This document shows positions 9,339 to 17,744 of a DNA stretch of 64,000 nt, in pieces. Where the stretch lies: NCBI GenBank assembly GCA_050486205.1, contig JBJHCW010000010.1, positions 43,147 through 107,146 on the forward strand, given 5' to 3'. The stretch comes from PWQG01 sp050486205 (GTDB taxonomy: Bacteria; Pseudomonadota; Gammaproteobacteria; Pseudomonadales; Pseudohongiellaceae). Positions within the stretch are counted from its first letter, which is position 1. Each line of letters begins with the position of its first letter. The position numbers and the translations under genes are program-made. The notes below the pieces were generated by a model. It was not told the origin of the DNA. It did not search any database and saw only the letters and a program-made list of their open reading frames with translations.

Positions 9339-10655
9339 ATGAGCAGGGATCAGGCTCACTTGGACCTGCCTCACATGAACCTTGATCAGTGGCTTGACAG
9401 AATCCAGCAGCTTCATCCCCGTGAGATCGACATGTCCCTGGACCGTGTGCGTCTGGTGGCCGGGCGTATGGGCCTGCTGGGGCTTTCGGACATGCCGGTC
9501 GTCTCCGTTGCCGGTACCAACGGCAAGGGATCCTGCGTGGCAACCGTGACTGCCTTGCTCATCGCGTCGGGCCATCGTGTGGGTACCTTCACTTCTCCAC
9601 ATCTGCTTGATTACAACGAACGCATCTGTGTTGATGGTTCGCCCGCCAGCGATGACGTGATTGTTGCCGCTTTTGAGCATATCGAACGCCACCGCGGTGA
9701 TGTGCAGTTGACCTACTTTGAGTTTGGCACCCTGGCGGCGTTTTGTGTGTTTGAATCAGCCGGTGTCGATGCGCTGGTCCTGGAAGTGGGGCTTGGCGGT
9801 CGCCTGGATGCGGTCAACATCATCGATGCCAGTGTTGCGGTGATCAGCAGTATTGATCTTGATCATCAGGAATGGCTGGGTGATACACGCGAGTTGATTG
9901 CACTGGAGAAGGCCGGCATCTTCCGACCCGGCATACCTGTTGTCTGTGCTGATCCGGATCCGCCCGAAACCCTGTTTGCCGCTGCAGTGGCAATGTCCTG
10001 TCCGTTTTACCTGCTGGGGCGGGACTTCAGCGCAAAGGACGAAACCGGCCAGCCCGGGCGTTGGTGCTGGCAGGGCCAGGACGGGCAGGGTGGCACGCGA
10101 GTTGTCCACGGCCTGGCTGACAGTGGCCTGCTGCGTTCCAATATTGCCGCTGGCCTGCAGGCCGTGCTGCTGTTGCCGCTGCCGGTCCGGTTTGATGCCG
10201 TGCCTGGCGTGGTCAGCCAGCTCTCCCTGCCGGGTCGTCAGAGCGTCCGGGAGATCGCCCGGCGTCGATGGTTACTTGATGTGTCACACAATCCCCATGC
10301 GGCGGCGCAGCTGGCCAGGCGGATCCACAGCGAACGTGAGGCGGGGCGGCGCATTCATCTGATACTGGCCATGATGCGTGACAAGGATGTGGACGGTTAC
10401 ATTCGCGCCTTAGAATCCGAAGTGGATTTCTGGTATATTGCGCAGGTCAATCTGGCGCGATGTATGGGTGCGGACGACCTGCTGCATCAGCTTGTTGAGG
10501 CGGGAGTTGATCCTGAACATCATTCCGGTCCCTACAGCAGCGTCGCAGATGCCTGTCTTGATGCTTGTAGCCGCGCAAGCGAGGATGACACAATTGTTGT
10601 ATGCGGTTCGTTCTTTACCGTTTCAGATGCCATGCGATGGCTGGCTCAACGGTAA
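9339..10655 (+). CDS. folC: Dihydrofolate synthase / folylpolyglutamate synthase
   Basis: Mur-ligase-family enzyme that adds glutamate to dihydropteroate and to folates. The 438-residue protein has the P-loop GTNGKGS (residues 59-65), the metal/ATP-binding LEVGLGGRLDAVN segment and a C-terminal domain with DVSHNPHAA. It starts 12 bases after accD. A SPOR-domain gene follows, as in E. coli accD-folC-dedD-cvpA-purF. Confidence 0.96.
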   Translation: MSRDQAHLDLPHMNLDQWLDRIQQLHPREIDMSLDRVRLVAGRMGLLGLSDMPVVSVAGTNGKGSCVATVTALLIASGHRVGTFTSPHLLDYNERICVDGSPASDDVIVAAFEHIERHRGDVQLTYFEFGTLAAFCVFESAGVDALVLEVGLGGRLDAVNIIDASVAVISSIDLDHQEWLGDTRELIALEKAGIFRPGIPVVCADPDPPETLFAAAVAMSCPFYLLGRDFSAKDETGQPGRWCWQGQDGQGGTRVVHGLADSGLLRSNIAAGLQAVLLLPLPVRFDAVPGVVSQLSLPGRQSVREIARRRWLLDVSHNPHAAAQLARRIHSEREAGRRIHLILAMMRDKDVDGYIRALESEVDFWYIAQVNLARCMGADDLLHQLVEAGVDPEHHSGPYSSVADACLDACSRASEDDTIVVCGSFFTVSDAMRWLAQR

Positions 10656-10688
10656 CCACCCCATGGCAGCGCTGAAGAGGCCAAAAGC

Positions 10689-11324
10689 TTGAATCAGACG
10701 ACCCGGCAAAGGCTGGTAGGTACTGCGGTACTGCTGATAGTCGCCGTCATACTCCTGCCGGTGCTGCTTGATGGCAGCGGTACATATCAGCAGGATATCG
10801 AGCGCCGTGTCCCGGTATCACCGCAAACTCCCGAAGTACCCACTGTCACGCCCCAGCGGCCAGTCATCACAGCCGACAGCGACGATATCCGTGTTGATCA
10901 GAGCACACGTCGCATTCAGCCGATACCTTCCCCGGTTACCATTTCCGAGCCTGTGCGCGCCGGTGACGAAACTGATGACGCCAGTGCAGAAGTGGCAGAT
11001 ACTGACAGCGCTGAAGAATCCTCACCCGCCGTGGCAGTTGTGTCGGAGGCGCCGCGCCTAGACAGCAGTGGCCTGCCCGAAGCCTGGAGCGTGCAATTGG
11101 GTGCGTTCTCCAACCAGAACAACGTCCGGACCCTGGTGGATCGACTCATGGCCGCCGGGCATCCTGCCTACACACGTCCCATCAGCAGCGCGCAGGGGCA
11201 GCTGACCGGGGTGTATGTCGGCCCCAAGGTAGACCGATCTACCGCCCTGGCGCTGCAGAGTGAGCTGGCCGAAACATTTGAGTTGAACGGGCGGGTTGTG
11301 CGATATGAAATTGATGAGCAGTAG
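10689..11324 (+). CDS. dedD: SPOR-domain cell-division protein, DedD-like
   Basis: Bitopic inner-membrane protein. It has a short cytoplasmic N-terminus, one membrane helix (about residues 8-27), a Pro/Asp/Ser-rich periplasmic linker and a C-terminal SPOR domain (about 133-208, beginning WSVQLGAFSNQ) that in this family binds denuded septal peptidoglycan. The start is inferred to be the TTG at 10689, because no ATG or GTG precedes the membrane helix. Position between folC and cvpA supports the DedD name. The linker is not conserved, so function beyond septal binding is inferred. Confidence 0.85.
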   Translation: MNQTTRQRLVGTAVLLIVAVILLPVLLDGSGTYQQDIERRVPVSPQTPEVPTVTPQRPVITADSDDIRVDQSTRRIQPIPSPVTISEPVRAGDETDDASAEVADTDSAEESSPAVAVVSEAPRLDSSGLPEAWSVQLGAFSNQNNVRTLVDRLMAAGHPAYTRPISSAQGQLTGVYVGPKVDRSTALALQSELAETFELNGRVVRYEIDEQ

Positions 11325-11341
11325 GCAACATCGGTGGTGAC

Positions 11342-11818
11342 ATGAACTGGGTCGATATTGTCATACTGATCATTGTTGGCCTGTCCTGTATTTTTGGCCT
11401 GTGGCGCGGTTTTGTCCGTGAAGTGCTGTCACTGCTGGCCTGGGTGGCAGCCTTGCTGGTGGCAAGTTATTACAGCTCACATCTGGCGCCGGTTTTTTCG
11501 CGCTTCATAGACAGCAGCACCATACGCCACGTGCTGGCATTTGCGCTGCTTTGTCTGATAACGCTGTTGCTGGGCGGATTGGTGAATCATTTTATGTCAA
11601 AGTTGATCAATCTGGCCGGTCTTCAGGTAACTGACCGATTACTTGGTGCAGTGTTTGGTATCGCACGCGGCGTGATCGTGGTTGCGATAGTGGTATTTTT
11701 TGCCTCGGCATTCTACGCCGAAGAACCATGGTGGCAGGCATCGCAATTAATGCCGCATGTCATCGAACTCATCGATTGGTCCAGGCTGTTCATTGATGAC
11801 TTTGCAGTCAGCGCCTGA
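11342..11818 (+). CDS. cvpA: CvpA family inner-membrane protein
   Basis: Small polytopic membrane protein of 158 residues with four hydrophobic segments (about 1-22, 28-46, 62-84, 100-122). The N-terminal VDIVILIIVGLSC and GFVREVLSL segments are typical of CvpA. In E. coli the gene is required for colicin V production and lies upstream of purF, as here (32-base gap). The molecular activity is not established. Confidence 0.93.
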   Translation: MNWVDIVILIIVGLSCIFGLWRGFVREVLSLLAWVAALLVASYYSSHLAPVFSRFIDSSTIRHVLAFALLCLITLLLGGLVNHFMSKLINLAGLQVTDRLLGAVFGIARGVIVVAIVVFFASAFYAEEPWWQASQLMPHVIELIDWSRLFIDDFAVSA

Positions 11819-11850
11819 TCTTTCAGTATTGTCACAACGGGGATGATTGA

Positions 11851-13368
11851 ATGTGCGGAATTGTGGGAGTGGTTGCCAGTACCGATGTCGCAGTGTGTCT
11901 TTACGACACACTGACAGTGCTGCAGCATCGAGGGCAGGATGCTGCAGGGATCGCCACCAGCGATCAGGGCAAACTGAACCTGCGAAAGGACAACGGCCTG
12001 GTCAAGGACGTGTTCCGGACCCGCCACATGCGCCGGCTTACAGGACGCATGGGTATCGGACACGTACGCTACCCGACCGCTGGCAGCTCAAGCCCGGCAC
12101 TGGCCCAGCCTTTCTACGTCAATTCACCCTATGGTCTGTGCCTTGCTCACAACGGTAATCTGACCAATTCCGAAGCACTGGGCCGGGATCTGTTCCGGGA
12201 GGATCTGCGGCACATCAATACCGATTCGGATTCGGAGATCCTGCTCAACGTGTTTGCCCACGAGCTCCAGCAACTGGGCAAGATAGTGCCTACACCTGAA
12301 GACATCTTTGCGGCAGTGGAAGGGGTTCACAAGCGTTGTCGTGGTGGCTATGTTGCGCTGGTGATGATTACCGGTCACGGCATAGTGGGCTTCCGGGACA
12401 AAAATGGCATCAGGCCACTGGTCTATGGCAAGCGGGAACGAAACGGCATGACCGAATACATGCTTGCCTCAGAGAGTGTTGCACTTGACTCCCAGGGTTT
12501 TACCCTGGTTCGTGACGTAGCCCCGGGTGAAGCGGTCTACATTGATGCCGAAGGTGACATCCATACCCGTCTCTGCGCTGAAAGCGCGGTTCATGCGCCC
12601 TGTATTTTCGAACATGTATACTTTGCGCGGCCTGATTCACTGATGGACAGCATTTCGGTATACAAGGCCCGACTTCGCATGGGCGAACGACTGGCTGACA
12701 AGGTCAATCGTCTGCGACCCGACCACGATATTGATGTTGTGATTCCGATTCCCGACACCAGTCGAACCTCGGCCCTGGAGCTTGCCAACCGTCTCGGCGT
12801 CAAGTACCGGGAAGGCTTTGTAAAGAACCGATATATTGGACGTACGTTCATTATGCCGGGCCAGAGTCAGCGCCGGAAATCGGTCCGACAGAAACTGAAT
12901 GCGATAGAGCTTGAATTCCGCGACAAGAATGTCCTGCTGGTAGACGATTCCATTGTTCGGGGTACCACGTGTCGTCAGATTATCCAGATGGCCCGTGATG
13001 TCGGTGCACGCAAGGTTTACTTTGCATCTGCAGCGCCCCCGGTTCGTTACCCCAATGTGTATGGTATAGACATGCCCGCGGCAAGTGAGTTGATTGCCCA
13101 TGGCCGTACAGAAGAGGAAGTCCAGAAACTCATTGGTGCGGACTGGCTGGTGTTCCAGGACCTGAGCGACCTCATTGCCGCGTCCGCTGAAGGTAATGCG
13201 AACATCAAGTCCTTCGAGTGCTCGGTTTTCACCGGTGAATACATAACCGGGGACGTGGATGAAACCTATCTGCGCAAACTGGAGAGCATTCGTAATGATG
13301 CCGCCAAACAGCAGAAACGCGTGCCGCTTGATGGTCGCAGTAAACTGCCCGAATCGGCATCGGCCTGA
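11851..13368 (+). CDS. purF: Amidophosphoribosyltransferase
   Basis: First committed enzyme of purine synthesis, making phosphoribosylamine from PRPP and glutamine. The 505-residue protein begins MCGIVGVV, so Cys2 becomes the N-terminal nucleophile after Met removal and there is no propeptide, as in E. coli. The glutaminase domain occupies the first half. The PRPP loop VLLVDDSIVRGTT lies near residues 360-373. The moxR gene that follows 14 bases later is functionally unrelated but could be co-transcribed. Confidence 0.97.
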   Translation: MCGIVGVVASTDVAVCLYDTLTVLQHRGQDAAGIATSDQGKLNLRKDNGLVKDVFRTRHMRRLTGRMGIGHVRYPTAGSSSPALAQPFYVNSPYGLCLAHNGNLTNSEALGRDLFREDLRHINTDSDSEILLNVFAHELQQLGKIVPTPEDIFAAVEGVHKRCRGGYVALVMITGHGIVGFRDKNGIRPLVYGKRERNGMTEYMLASESVALDSQGFTLVRDVAPGEAVYIDAEGDIHTRLCAESAVHAPCIFEHVYFARPDSLMDSISVYKARLRMGERLADKVNRLRPDHDIDVVIPIPDTSRTSALELANRLGVKYREGFVKNRYIGRTFIMPGQSQRRKSVRQKLNAIELEFRDKNVLLVDDSIVRGTTCRQIIQMARDVGARKVYFASAAPPVRYPNVYGIDMPAASELIAHGRTEEEVQKLIGADWLVFQDLSDLIAASAEGNANIKSFECSVFTGEYITGDVDETYLRKLESIRNDAAKQQKRVPLDGRSKLPESASA

Positions 13369-13382
13369 GTGGGCAGGGCACA

Positions 13383-14381
13383 ATGAGAGCACAAGAGCAC
13401 ATTAACAGTCCCAGCCACACTCCCAGCGACAGCATTGGCCACAGCGCACAGGATGTCGCCGACCTTCAGGTGCTCGGTAATGCCATTCTGGACCGGGCTG
13501 CGGGGATTTTGCGCGGAAAGCGCCCACAACTGAAAGTGGCACTTTGTTGCCTGCTCTCCGGTGGTCACCTGCTGGTGGAGGATTTGCCAGGTATGGGCAA
13601 GACCACGTTGGCACGTCTGCTCGCCAGTCTGCTCGGACTGCAGTTCAATCGGATACAGTTTACCAGTGATCTGCTGCCCGCTGACATTCTGGGCTGTTCA
13701 GTCTACGATTCGCATTCATCGAGTTTTACTTTCCATGAAGGGCCAGTGTTCACCCAGGTACTGCTTGCCGATGAAATCAACCGTGCCAGCCCTCGCACCC
13801 AAAGTGCACTGCTCGAGGCGATGGCCGAGGGTCAGGTCAGTGCCGAGGGGGAAACCAGGGCACTGCCAAGTCCATTCTTTGTCATCGCCACTCAGAACCC
13901 TGCCGAGATGACCGGTACGTTTGCCTTGCCTGAATCCCAACTTGATCGATTCATGATTTCACTCTCGCTTGGATATCCTGATGCAGCCAGCGAGCGCGAG
14001 TTGTTGCAGGCCGGTAACCCGGTTCAGGCGCTTTCGTCGATTGAACCCATGATGAGTGCAGACAGGCTGGTGCAAGTGCATACGCGAAGCAGGGCTGTGC
14101 ACTGCAGCGAAGCATTGCTGGACTATCTCCAGCGCCTGATTCAGAGTACCCGGGAACAGGCACAGCTGCGCAGCGGACTGTCGCCGCGCGGTGCGATTGC
14201 ACTGATCGGCTGCGCACGGACCATGGCGGTACTGTCCGGGCGAGATCACGTCATACCGGAAGATATACAGGCTGTGTTCGTCCCTGTGTGTCGACACCGT
14301 GTGGTTGGCTTGCAGTCTGGCAGTTTGCTGCAGAATGATGCACTTTTGGAAGATATTCTCAGGCACACGTCAGTGTTTTGA
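13383..14381 (+). CDS. MoxR-family AAA+ ATPase (left module)
   Basis: AAA+ ATPase of the MoxR/RavA group, thought to act as a chaperone for assembly of von Willebrand factor-type complexes. The 332 residues include Walker A EDLPGMGKTT (about 66-75), Walker B LLADEINR (about 127-134), sensor ATQNP and the C-terminal lid. About 45 poorly conserved residues precede the ATPase core. Its stop overlaps the TTG proposed as start of the next DUF58 gene, and tgpA follows, the usual MoxR-DUF58-TgpA unit. It is paralogous to the MoxR gene at 23920-24879. Confidence 0.92.
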   Translation: MRAQEHINSPSHTPSDSIGHSAQDVADLQVLGNAILDRAAGILRGKRPQLKVALCCLLSGGHLLVEDLPGMGKTTLARLLASLLGLQFNRIQFTSDLLPADILGCSVYDSHSSSFTFHEGPVFTQVLLADEINRASPRTQSALLEAMAEGQVSAEGETRALPSPFFVIATQNPAEMTGTFALPESQLDRFMISLSLGYPDAASERELLQAGNPVQALSSIEPMMSADRLVQVHTRSRAVHCSEALLDYLQRLIQSTREQAQLRSGLSPRGAIALIGCARTMAVLSGRDHVIPEDIQAVFVPVCRHRVVGLQSGSLLQNDALLEDILRHTSVF

Positions 14382-15382
14382 GCACACCCCTGACGTGTGA
14401 TCAACAGCATTGCGAATGTGCGCGCGGGGGACCTGTGGTGAGAATCTCGCTCAATGAATACAGCGCAGCCTGGCTGAACCGCCGGGTGCCGCCCGCCGCC
14501 ATGGTGAAGCTTGCCTATCGCAATATTTTCATCCTGCCCACCCGCTCGGGTATGGGTTTGCTGCTTGTTGCCCTGCTTGTTTTTCTTGCGGCTGCAAACT
14601 ACGGATTGAGCATCGGTTTTACGCTCAGTTTTCTGATGGTGAGTGTGTTCATTGTCAACTTGCTGCACACCTACAGGAATCTGGCCGGTATAGCGGTTCA
14701 CGGAACTGCCGGCAGTGCGGTTTTTGCTGGAGAAAAAGCTCGTTTTTCGGTTCGCCTGATTCCGCTTGATGATCGCTGCCATGAAGCGGTCCGGGTGGGT
14801 TTCAAAGACCAGGCCCATGCACAGTTGATGAACCTGGACGCCCCTCGCACCATCACCCTGTCTGTTGTTTCCATACAACGTGGTTATCAGCCGATGCCGC
14901 GTATGAGAATCGATACTGTTTTTCCATTGGGGCTGTGCCGGGCCTGGTCACATCCTGCTCTGACCATGCGTTGTCTGGTATACCCGGCACCATGTCCGCC
15001 GCCGGATCGATCAGTTGGTGGTACCACCTTTGGCGAAGGGCACTACACCCTGGCGCAGGCTGATGAGGAATTCCGTGGCCTGCGAGACTATCGTCCGGGT
15101 GACCCCATCAATCGAATTGCGTGGAAGAGCCTGCCGGGAACCCGTCAACTCCAGGTAAAGGACTATGCCGCGGCGGCGGCTGACTCGACAGTTCTTGACT
15201 GGCACAGCTTCCCTGGAGTGGCACACGAGACGCGGCTATCCTACCTCTGTCATCTTGTACTCGAACACGAACGCAATCATATCCGTTACTCGGTACGCCT
15301 GCCTCACTGGCAGTCAGTCACTGGCATCGGGACGGAACATTGTAATTCAGTACTGGAGAAGCTGGCTTTATGCGACCTGTGA
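14378..15382 (+). CDS. DUF58 domain membrane protein (left module)
   Basis: Two N-terminal membrane helices (about residues 57-75 and 80-95, after RNIFILPTRSGMG) are followed by a cytoplasmic region with the DUF58 signature FRGLRDYRPGDPINRIAWK. Such proteins are regular partners of MoxR ATPases; biochemical activity is unknown. The start is uncertain: the TTG at 14378 overlaps the moxR stop (TTGA), while GTG codons at 14435/14438 have a GGGGG stretch just upstream. The 3' end overlaps tgpA by 13 bases. Confidence 0.88.
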   Translation: MSTPLTCDQQHCECARGGPVVRISLNEYSAAWLNRRVPPAAMVKLAYRNIFILPTRSGMGLLLVALLVFLAAANYGLSIGFTLSFLMVSVFIVNLLHTYRNLAGIAVHGTAGSAVFAGEKARFSVRLIPLDDRCHEAVRVGFKDQAHAQLMNLDAPRTITLSVVSIQRGYQPMPRMRIDTVFPLGLCRAWSHPALTMRCLVYPAPCPPPDRSVGGTTFGEGHYTLAQADEEFRGLRDYRPGDPINRIAWKSLPGTRQLQVKDYAAAAADSTVLDWHSFPGVAHETRLSYLCHLVLEHERNHIRYSVRLPHWQSVTGIGTEHCNSVLEKLALCDL

Positions 15383-17403
15383 TGCCGTATGAACAGGTCA
15401 ATCGGCTCAGTCTGATCTGGCTGACAGCTGCGCTGGCTTTTTCGGCGCTGCCTCACCTGCTGCGACTTCCCTTCTGGGTTGTTCCCCTGGCAATCATCTG
15501 TGTGGTATGGCGCACAGGGACAAAACCCGCCTACTTGCCAGGTTTCTTTGTGAAACTGATGCTGGTGATCTTTGTGGTTGTGATAACACTTGCCGGGTAC
15601 GGCCTGCACGAGTCCTCGGTTGATGTCTCGGTGACTTTGCTGTTTTGTGGGATCTTTCTCAAAATGCTGGAGGTCAGGGTTGCCCGGGACTTGCTGTTTA
15701 TCAGCTCGCTTGGTTTCCTGCTGATTGCCACGCAATTGATTCATTCACAAAGTATGATGTCCACCGCACACAGCGCTGTGTCTGCCGCTCTGCTGGTTGC
15801 AGCCATGCTCAGTGCACAACGCTCGCCTGATCAGCAATCGATTTCAGCAAATTTTCGGTACACGGCCAGTCTGTTTGCGCATGCGCTGCCGCTGCTTGTT
15901 GTGATGTCTTTGCTGTTTCCCAGGATTGAGCCGTTGTGGAGCATGCCGACGCCGTCAAATACAGCACTTACCGGCGTCAGCGACGAAATGACGCCTGGCG
16001 ATATTGAGCAACTGGGTCGTTCTGGCGAGCTGGTCATGCGTGTTCGTTTTGATCAACAACAGCCGGAACCGCGATCACTCTACTGGCGTGGCCTTGTGCT
16101 GGACAGCTTTGATGGCCAGCGATGGTTCCGTAACAACAATGGGCCAACACGCTCACAACATGCTGTTGACTCACTTGCGCCTGAAGCCAGTGAAAACGGC
16201 AACAGCTACGAAGTGGTGCTGGACCCTACGGGGCGTGATTGGGCTTACACGCTGGAGTGGTCGGCGCACAATGGCAGCCAGCTGTGGCAGACACATGATG
16301 GTGCATTCCATTTGACGGACAGGGTGACCCGCAGGCTGAGCTATTCCATGGTTTACCCTGAGGATGGCATGACGGATACGCGACAACTGATCGCCGGATC
16401 AGATCAGTTCCTGCAGCTGCCTTCTTCGGGTAACACCCAGTCAAGAGCGTTGGCAGCCTACTGGCGCAATCAGAGTGAAACGGCTGGCGACTTTGTTGAC
16501 CATGTGTTCCGTCACTTCAACCAGGAGGCCTTTCATTACACGCTTTCCCCGGCTGCCACGGGCAGCAACTCAATTGACGATTTCCTGTTCACAACGCGCG
16601 AGGGCTTTTGTGGGCACTATGCCGGCGCACTTGTCTTTCTGCTCAGGGCAGCGGGCTATCCAGCCAGGGTGGTAGTGGGTTACCAGGGCGGTGAATATAA
16701 TCGTTTCGACGACTACATGATGGTGTATCAATACAACGCCCATGCCTGGGCCGAGTACTGGCAGCCAGGTGACGGCTGGCAGCGTGCGGATCCCACCATG
16801 GCCGTGGCTCCCTCACGGATACTTGATGGCGCTGAACCCTGGTTCGCATCGCAGCCGGATTTTCTCGGTGATAGCGGAATGTCGATGATCCGCTTCCGAC
16901 ACATGAACTGGGTCAACACATTGCGACTGCGTCTTGATTCAGTTGATTATGCCTGGCATCGCTGGGTGTTGGGTTTTGATGCTGCCGCCCAGTTGCGCCT
17001 GTCCGACCGACTGGCCAGGGTCACTGGCAGTGGTGGTCTTGTGCTCATGTACATTCTGTCTACCTCCCTGGCGCTGCTGCTCAGTGTGATCTGGGCGCTG
17101 AGCCGGGCGCGATCGCCTGGTACCACCACCTCTGCAGTGAAACACTACCAGCGGTTTCTGGGTGCAATGAGACAGTTTGGTCTGCCAAGGCAGTCCGGGG
17201 AGGGGCCGCATGCCTATCTGCGACGAGTAGCTGGCCAGATTCCTGACGAGGCCGCTCGCCGGGCGGCAGAAAATGTCACGGACAGTTTCGTCCGGCTTCA
17301 CTACGGCATCAGTGCGATCAGCGACAGGCAGTTGCTGGAGAAACAACTCAAGGGTGATGTGAGTCAGTTCAGGCGCTGCCTCAACCGCCGGCAAGCCGGG
17401 TAG
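15370..17403 (+). CDS. tgpA: TgpA-type membrane transglutaminase (DUF3488-transglutaminase-DUF4129)
   Basis: Inner-membrane protein of 677 residues with about five N-terminal membrane helices, a periplasmic transglutaminase-like domain and one C-terminal helix before a short cytoplasmic DUF4129-like tail. The catalytic triad is visible: Cys in GFCGHYA (about 413), His in HAWAEYW (about 458) and Asp in ADPT (about 474). In Pseudomonas aeruginosa the homologue is essential, but its substrate is not settled. It is the last gene of the left MoxR module; its 3' end overlaps the convergent yciH gene by 23 bases. Confidence 0.92.
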   Translation: MRPVMPYEQVNRLSLIWLTAALAFSALPHLLRLPFWVVPLAIICVVWRTGTKPAYLPGFFVKLMLVIFVVVITLAGYGLHESSVDVSVTLLFCGIFLKMLEVRVARDLLFISSLGFLLIATQLIHSQSMMSTAHSAVSAALLVAAMLSAQRSPDQQSISANFRYTASLFAHALPLLVVMSLLFPRIEPLWSMPTPSNTALTGVSDEMTPGDIEQLGRSGELVMRVRFDQQQPEPRSLYWRGLVLDSFDGQRWFRNNNGPTRSQHAVDSLAPEASENGNSYEVVLDPTGRDWAYTLEWSAHNGSQLWQTHDGAFHLTDRVTRRLSYSMVYPEDGMTDTRQLIAGSDQFLQLPSSGNTQSRALAAYWRNQSETAGDFVDHVFRHFNQEAFHYTLSPAATGSNSIDDFLFTTREGFCGHYAGALVFLLRAAGYPARVVVGYQGGEYNRFDDYMMVYQYNAHAWAEYWQPGDGWQRADPTMAVAPSRILDGAEPWFASQPDFLGDSGMSMIRFRHMNWVNTLRLRLDSVDYAWHRWVLGFDAAAQLRLSDRLARVTGSGGLVLMYILSTSLALLLSVIWALSRARSPGTTTSAVKHYQRFLGAMRQFGLPRQSGEGPHAYLRRVAGQIPDEAARRAAENVTDSFVRLHYGISAISDRQLLEKQLKGDVSQFRRCLNRRQAG

Positions 17404-17743
17404 TGAAACCCTGATCGTCCAGCCAGCGCTTTACCTGATCGCGTTTGTCCCCCTGCACCTCCACTGCATGATCTGCAGTCACACTGCCGCCTGTGCCGCA
17501 GTGTTTTTTCAGTGACGTGGCTATACGGGACAGGGTCATCGCGTCACTTCCCAGGCCGTCGATGACGGTGACGGTCTTGCCTCGCCGACCACGGGTTTCA
17601 CGCCGAATTCGCACAATGCCATCAGTCGGGGTGGCCGAGGCCGGTTTTGACGCCGCTGATCTGCATACGCAGGCGGATCGGACCTGGCCACAATCCGGGC
17701 ACATGCGCCCGGTTTCAGTGCTGTACACAAGACGGGAGGCCAT
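17381..17743 (-). CDS. yciH: YciH/SUI1-family translation factor-like protein
   Basis: Bacterial homologue of eukaryotic eIF1, reported to influence initiation fidelity and translation under stress. The 120-residue protein begins MASRLVYSTETGRMC, with a short Cys-containing N-terminus (CPDCG, CVC) that could bind zinc, followed by the SUI1 fold with RRGKTVTVIDGL and LKKHCGTGGSV. The frame is open upstream to 18001, but the ATG at 17743 gives the family length and sits one base after the batD stop, so it probably belongs to the bat transcript. Its C-terminus is antisense to the end of tgpA. Confidence 0.92.
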   Translation of the reverse strand: MASRLVYSTETGRMCPDCGQVRSACVCRSAASKPASATPTDGIVRIRRETRGRRGKTVTVIDGLGSDAMTLSRIATSLKKHCGTGGSVTADHAVEVQGDKRDQVKRWLDDQGFTTRLAGG

Positions 17744-17744
17744 A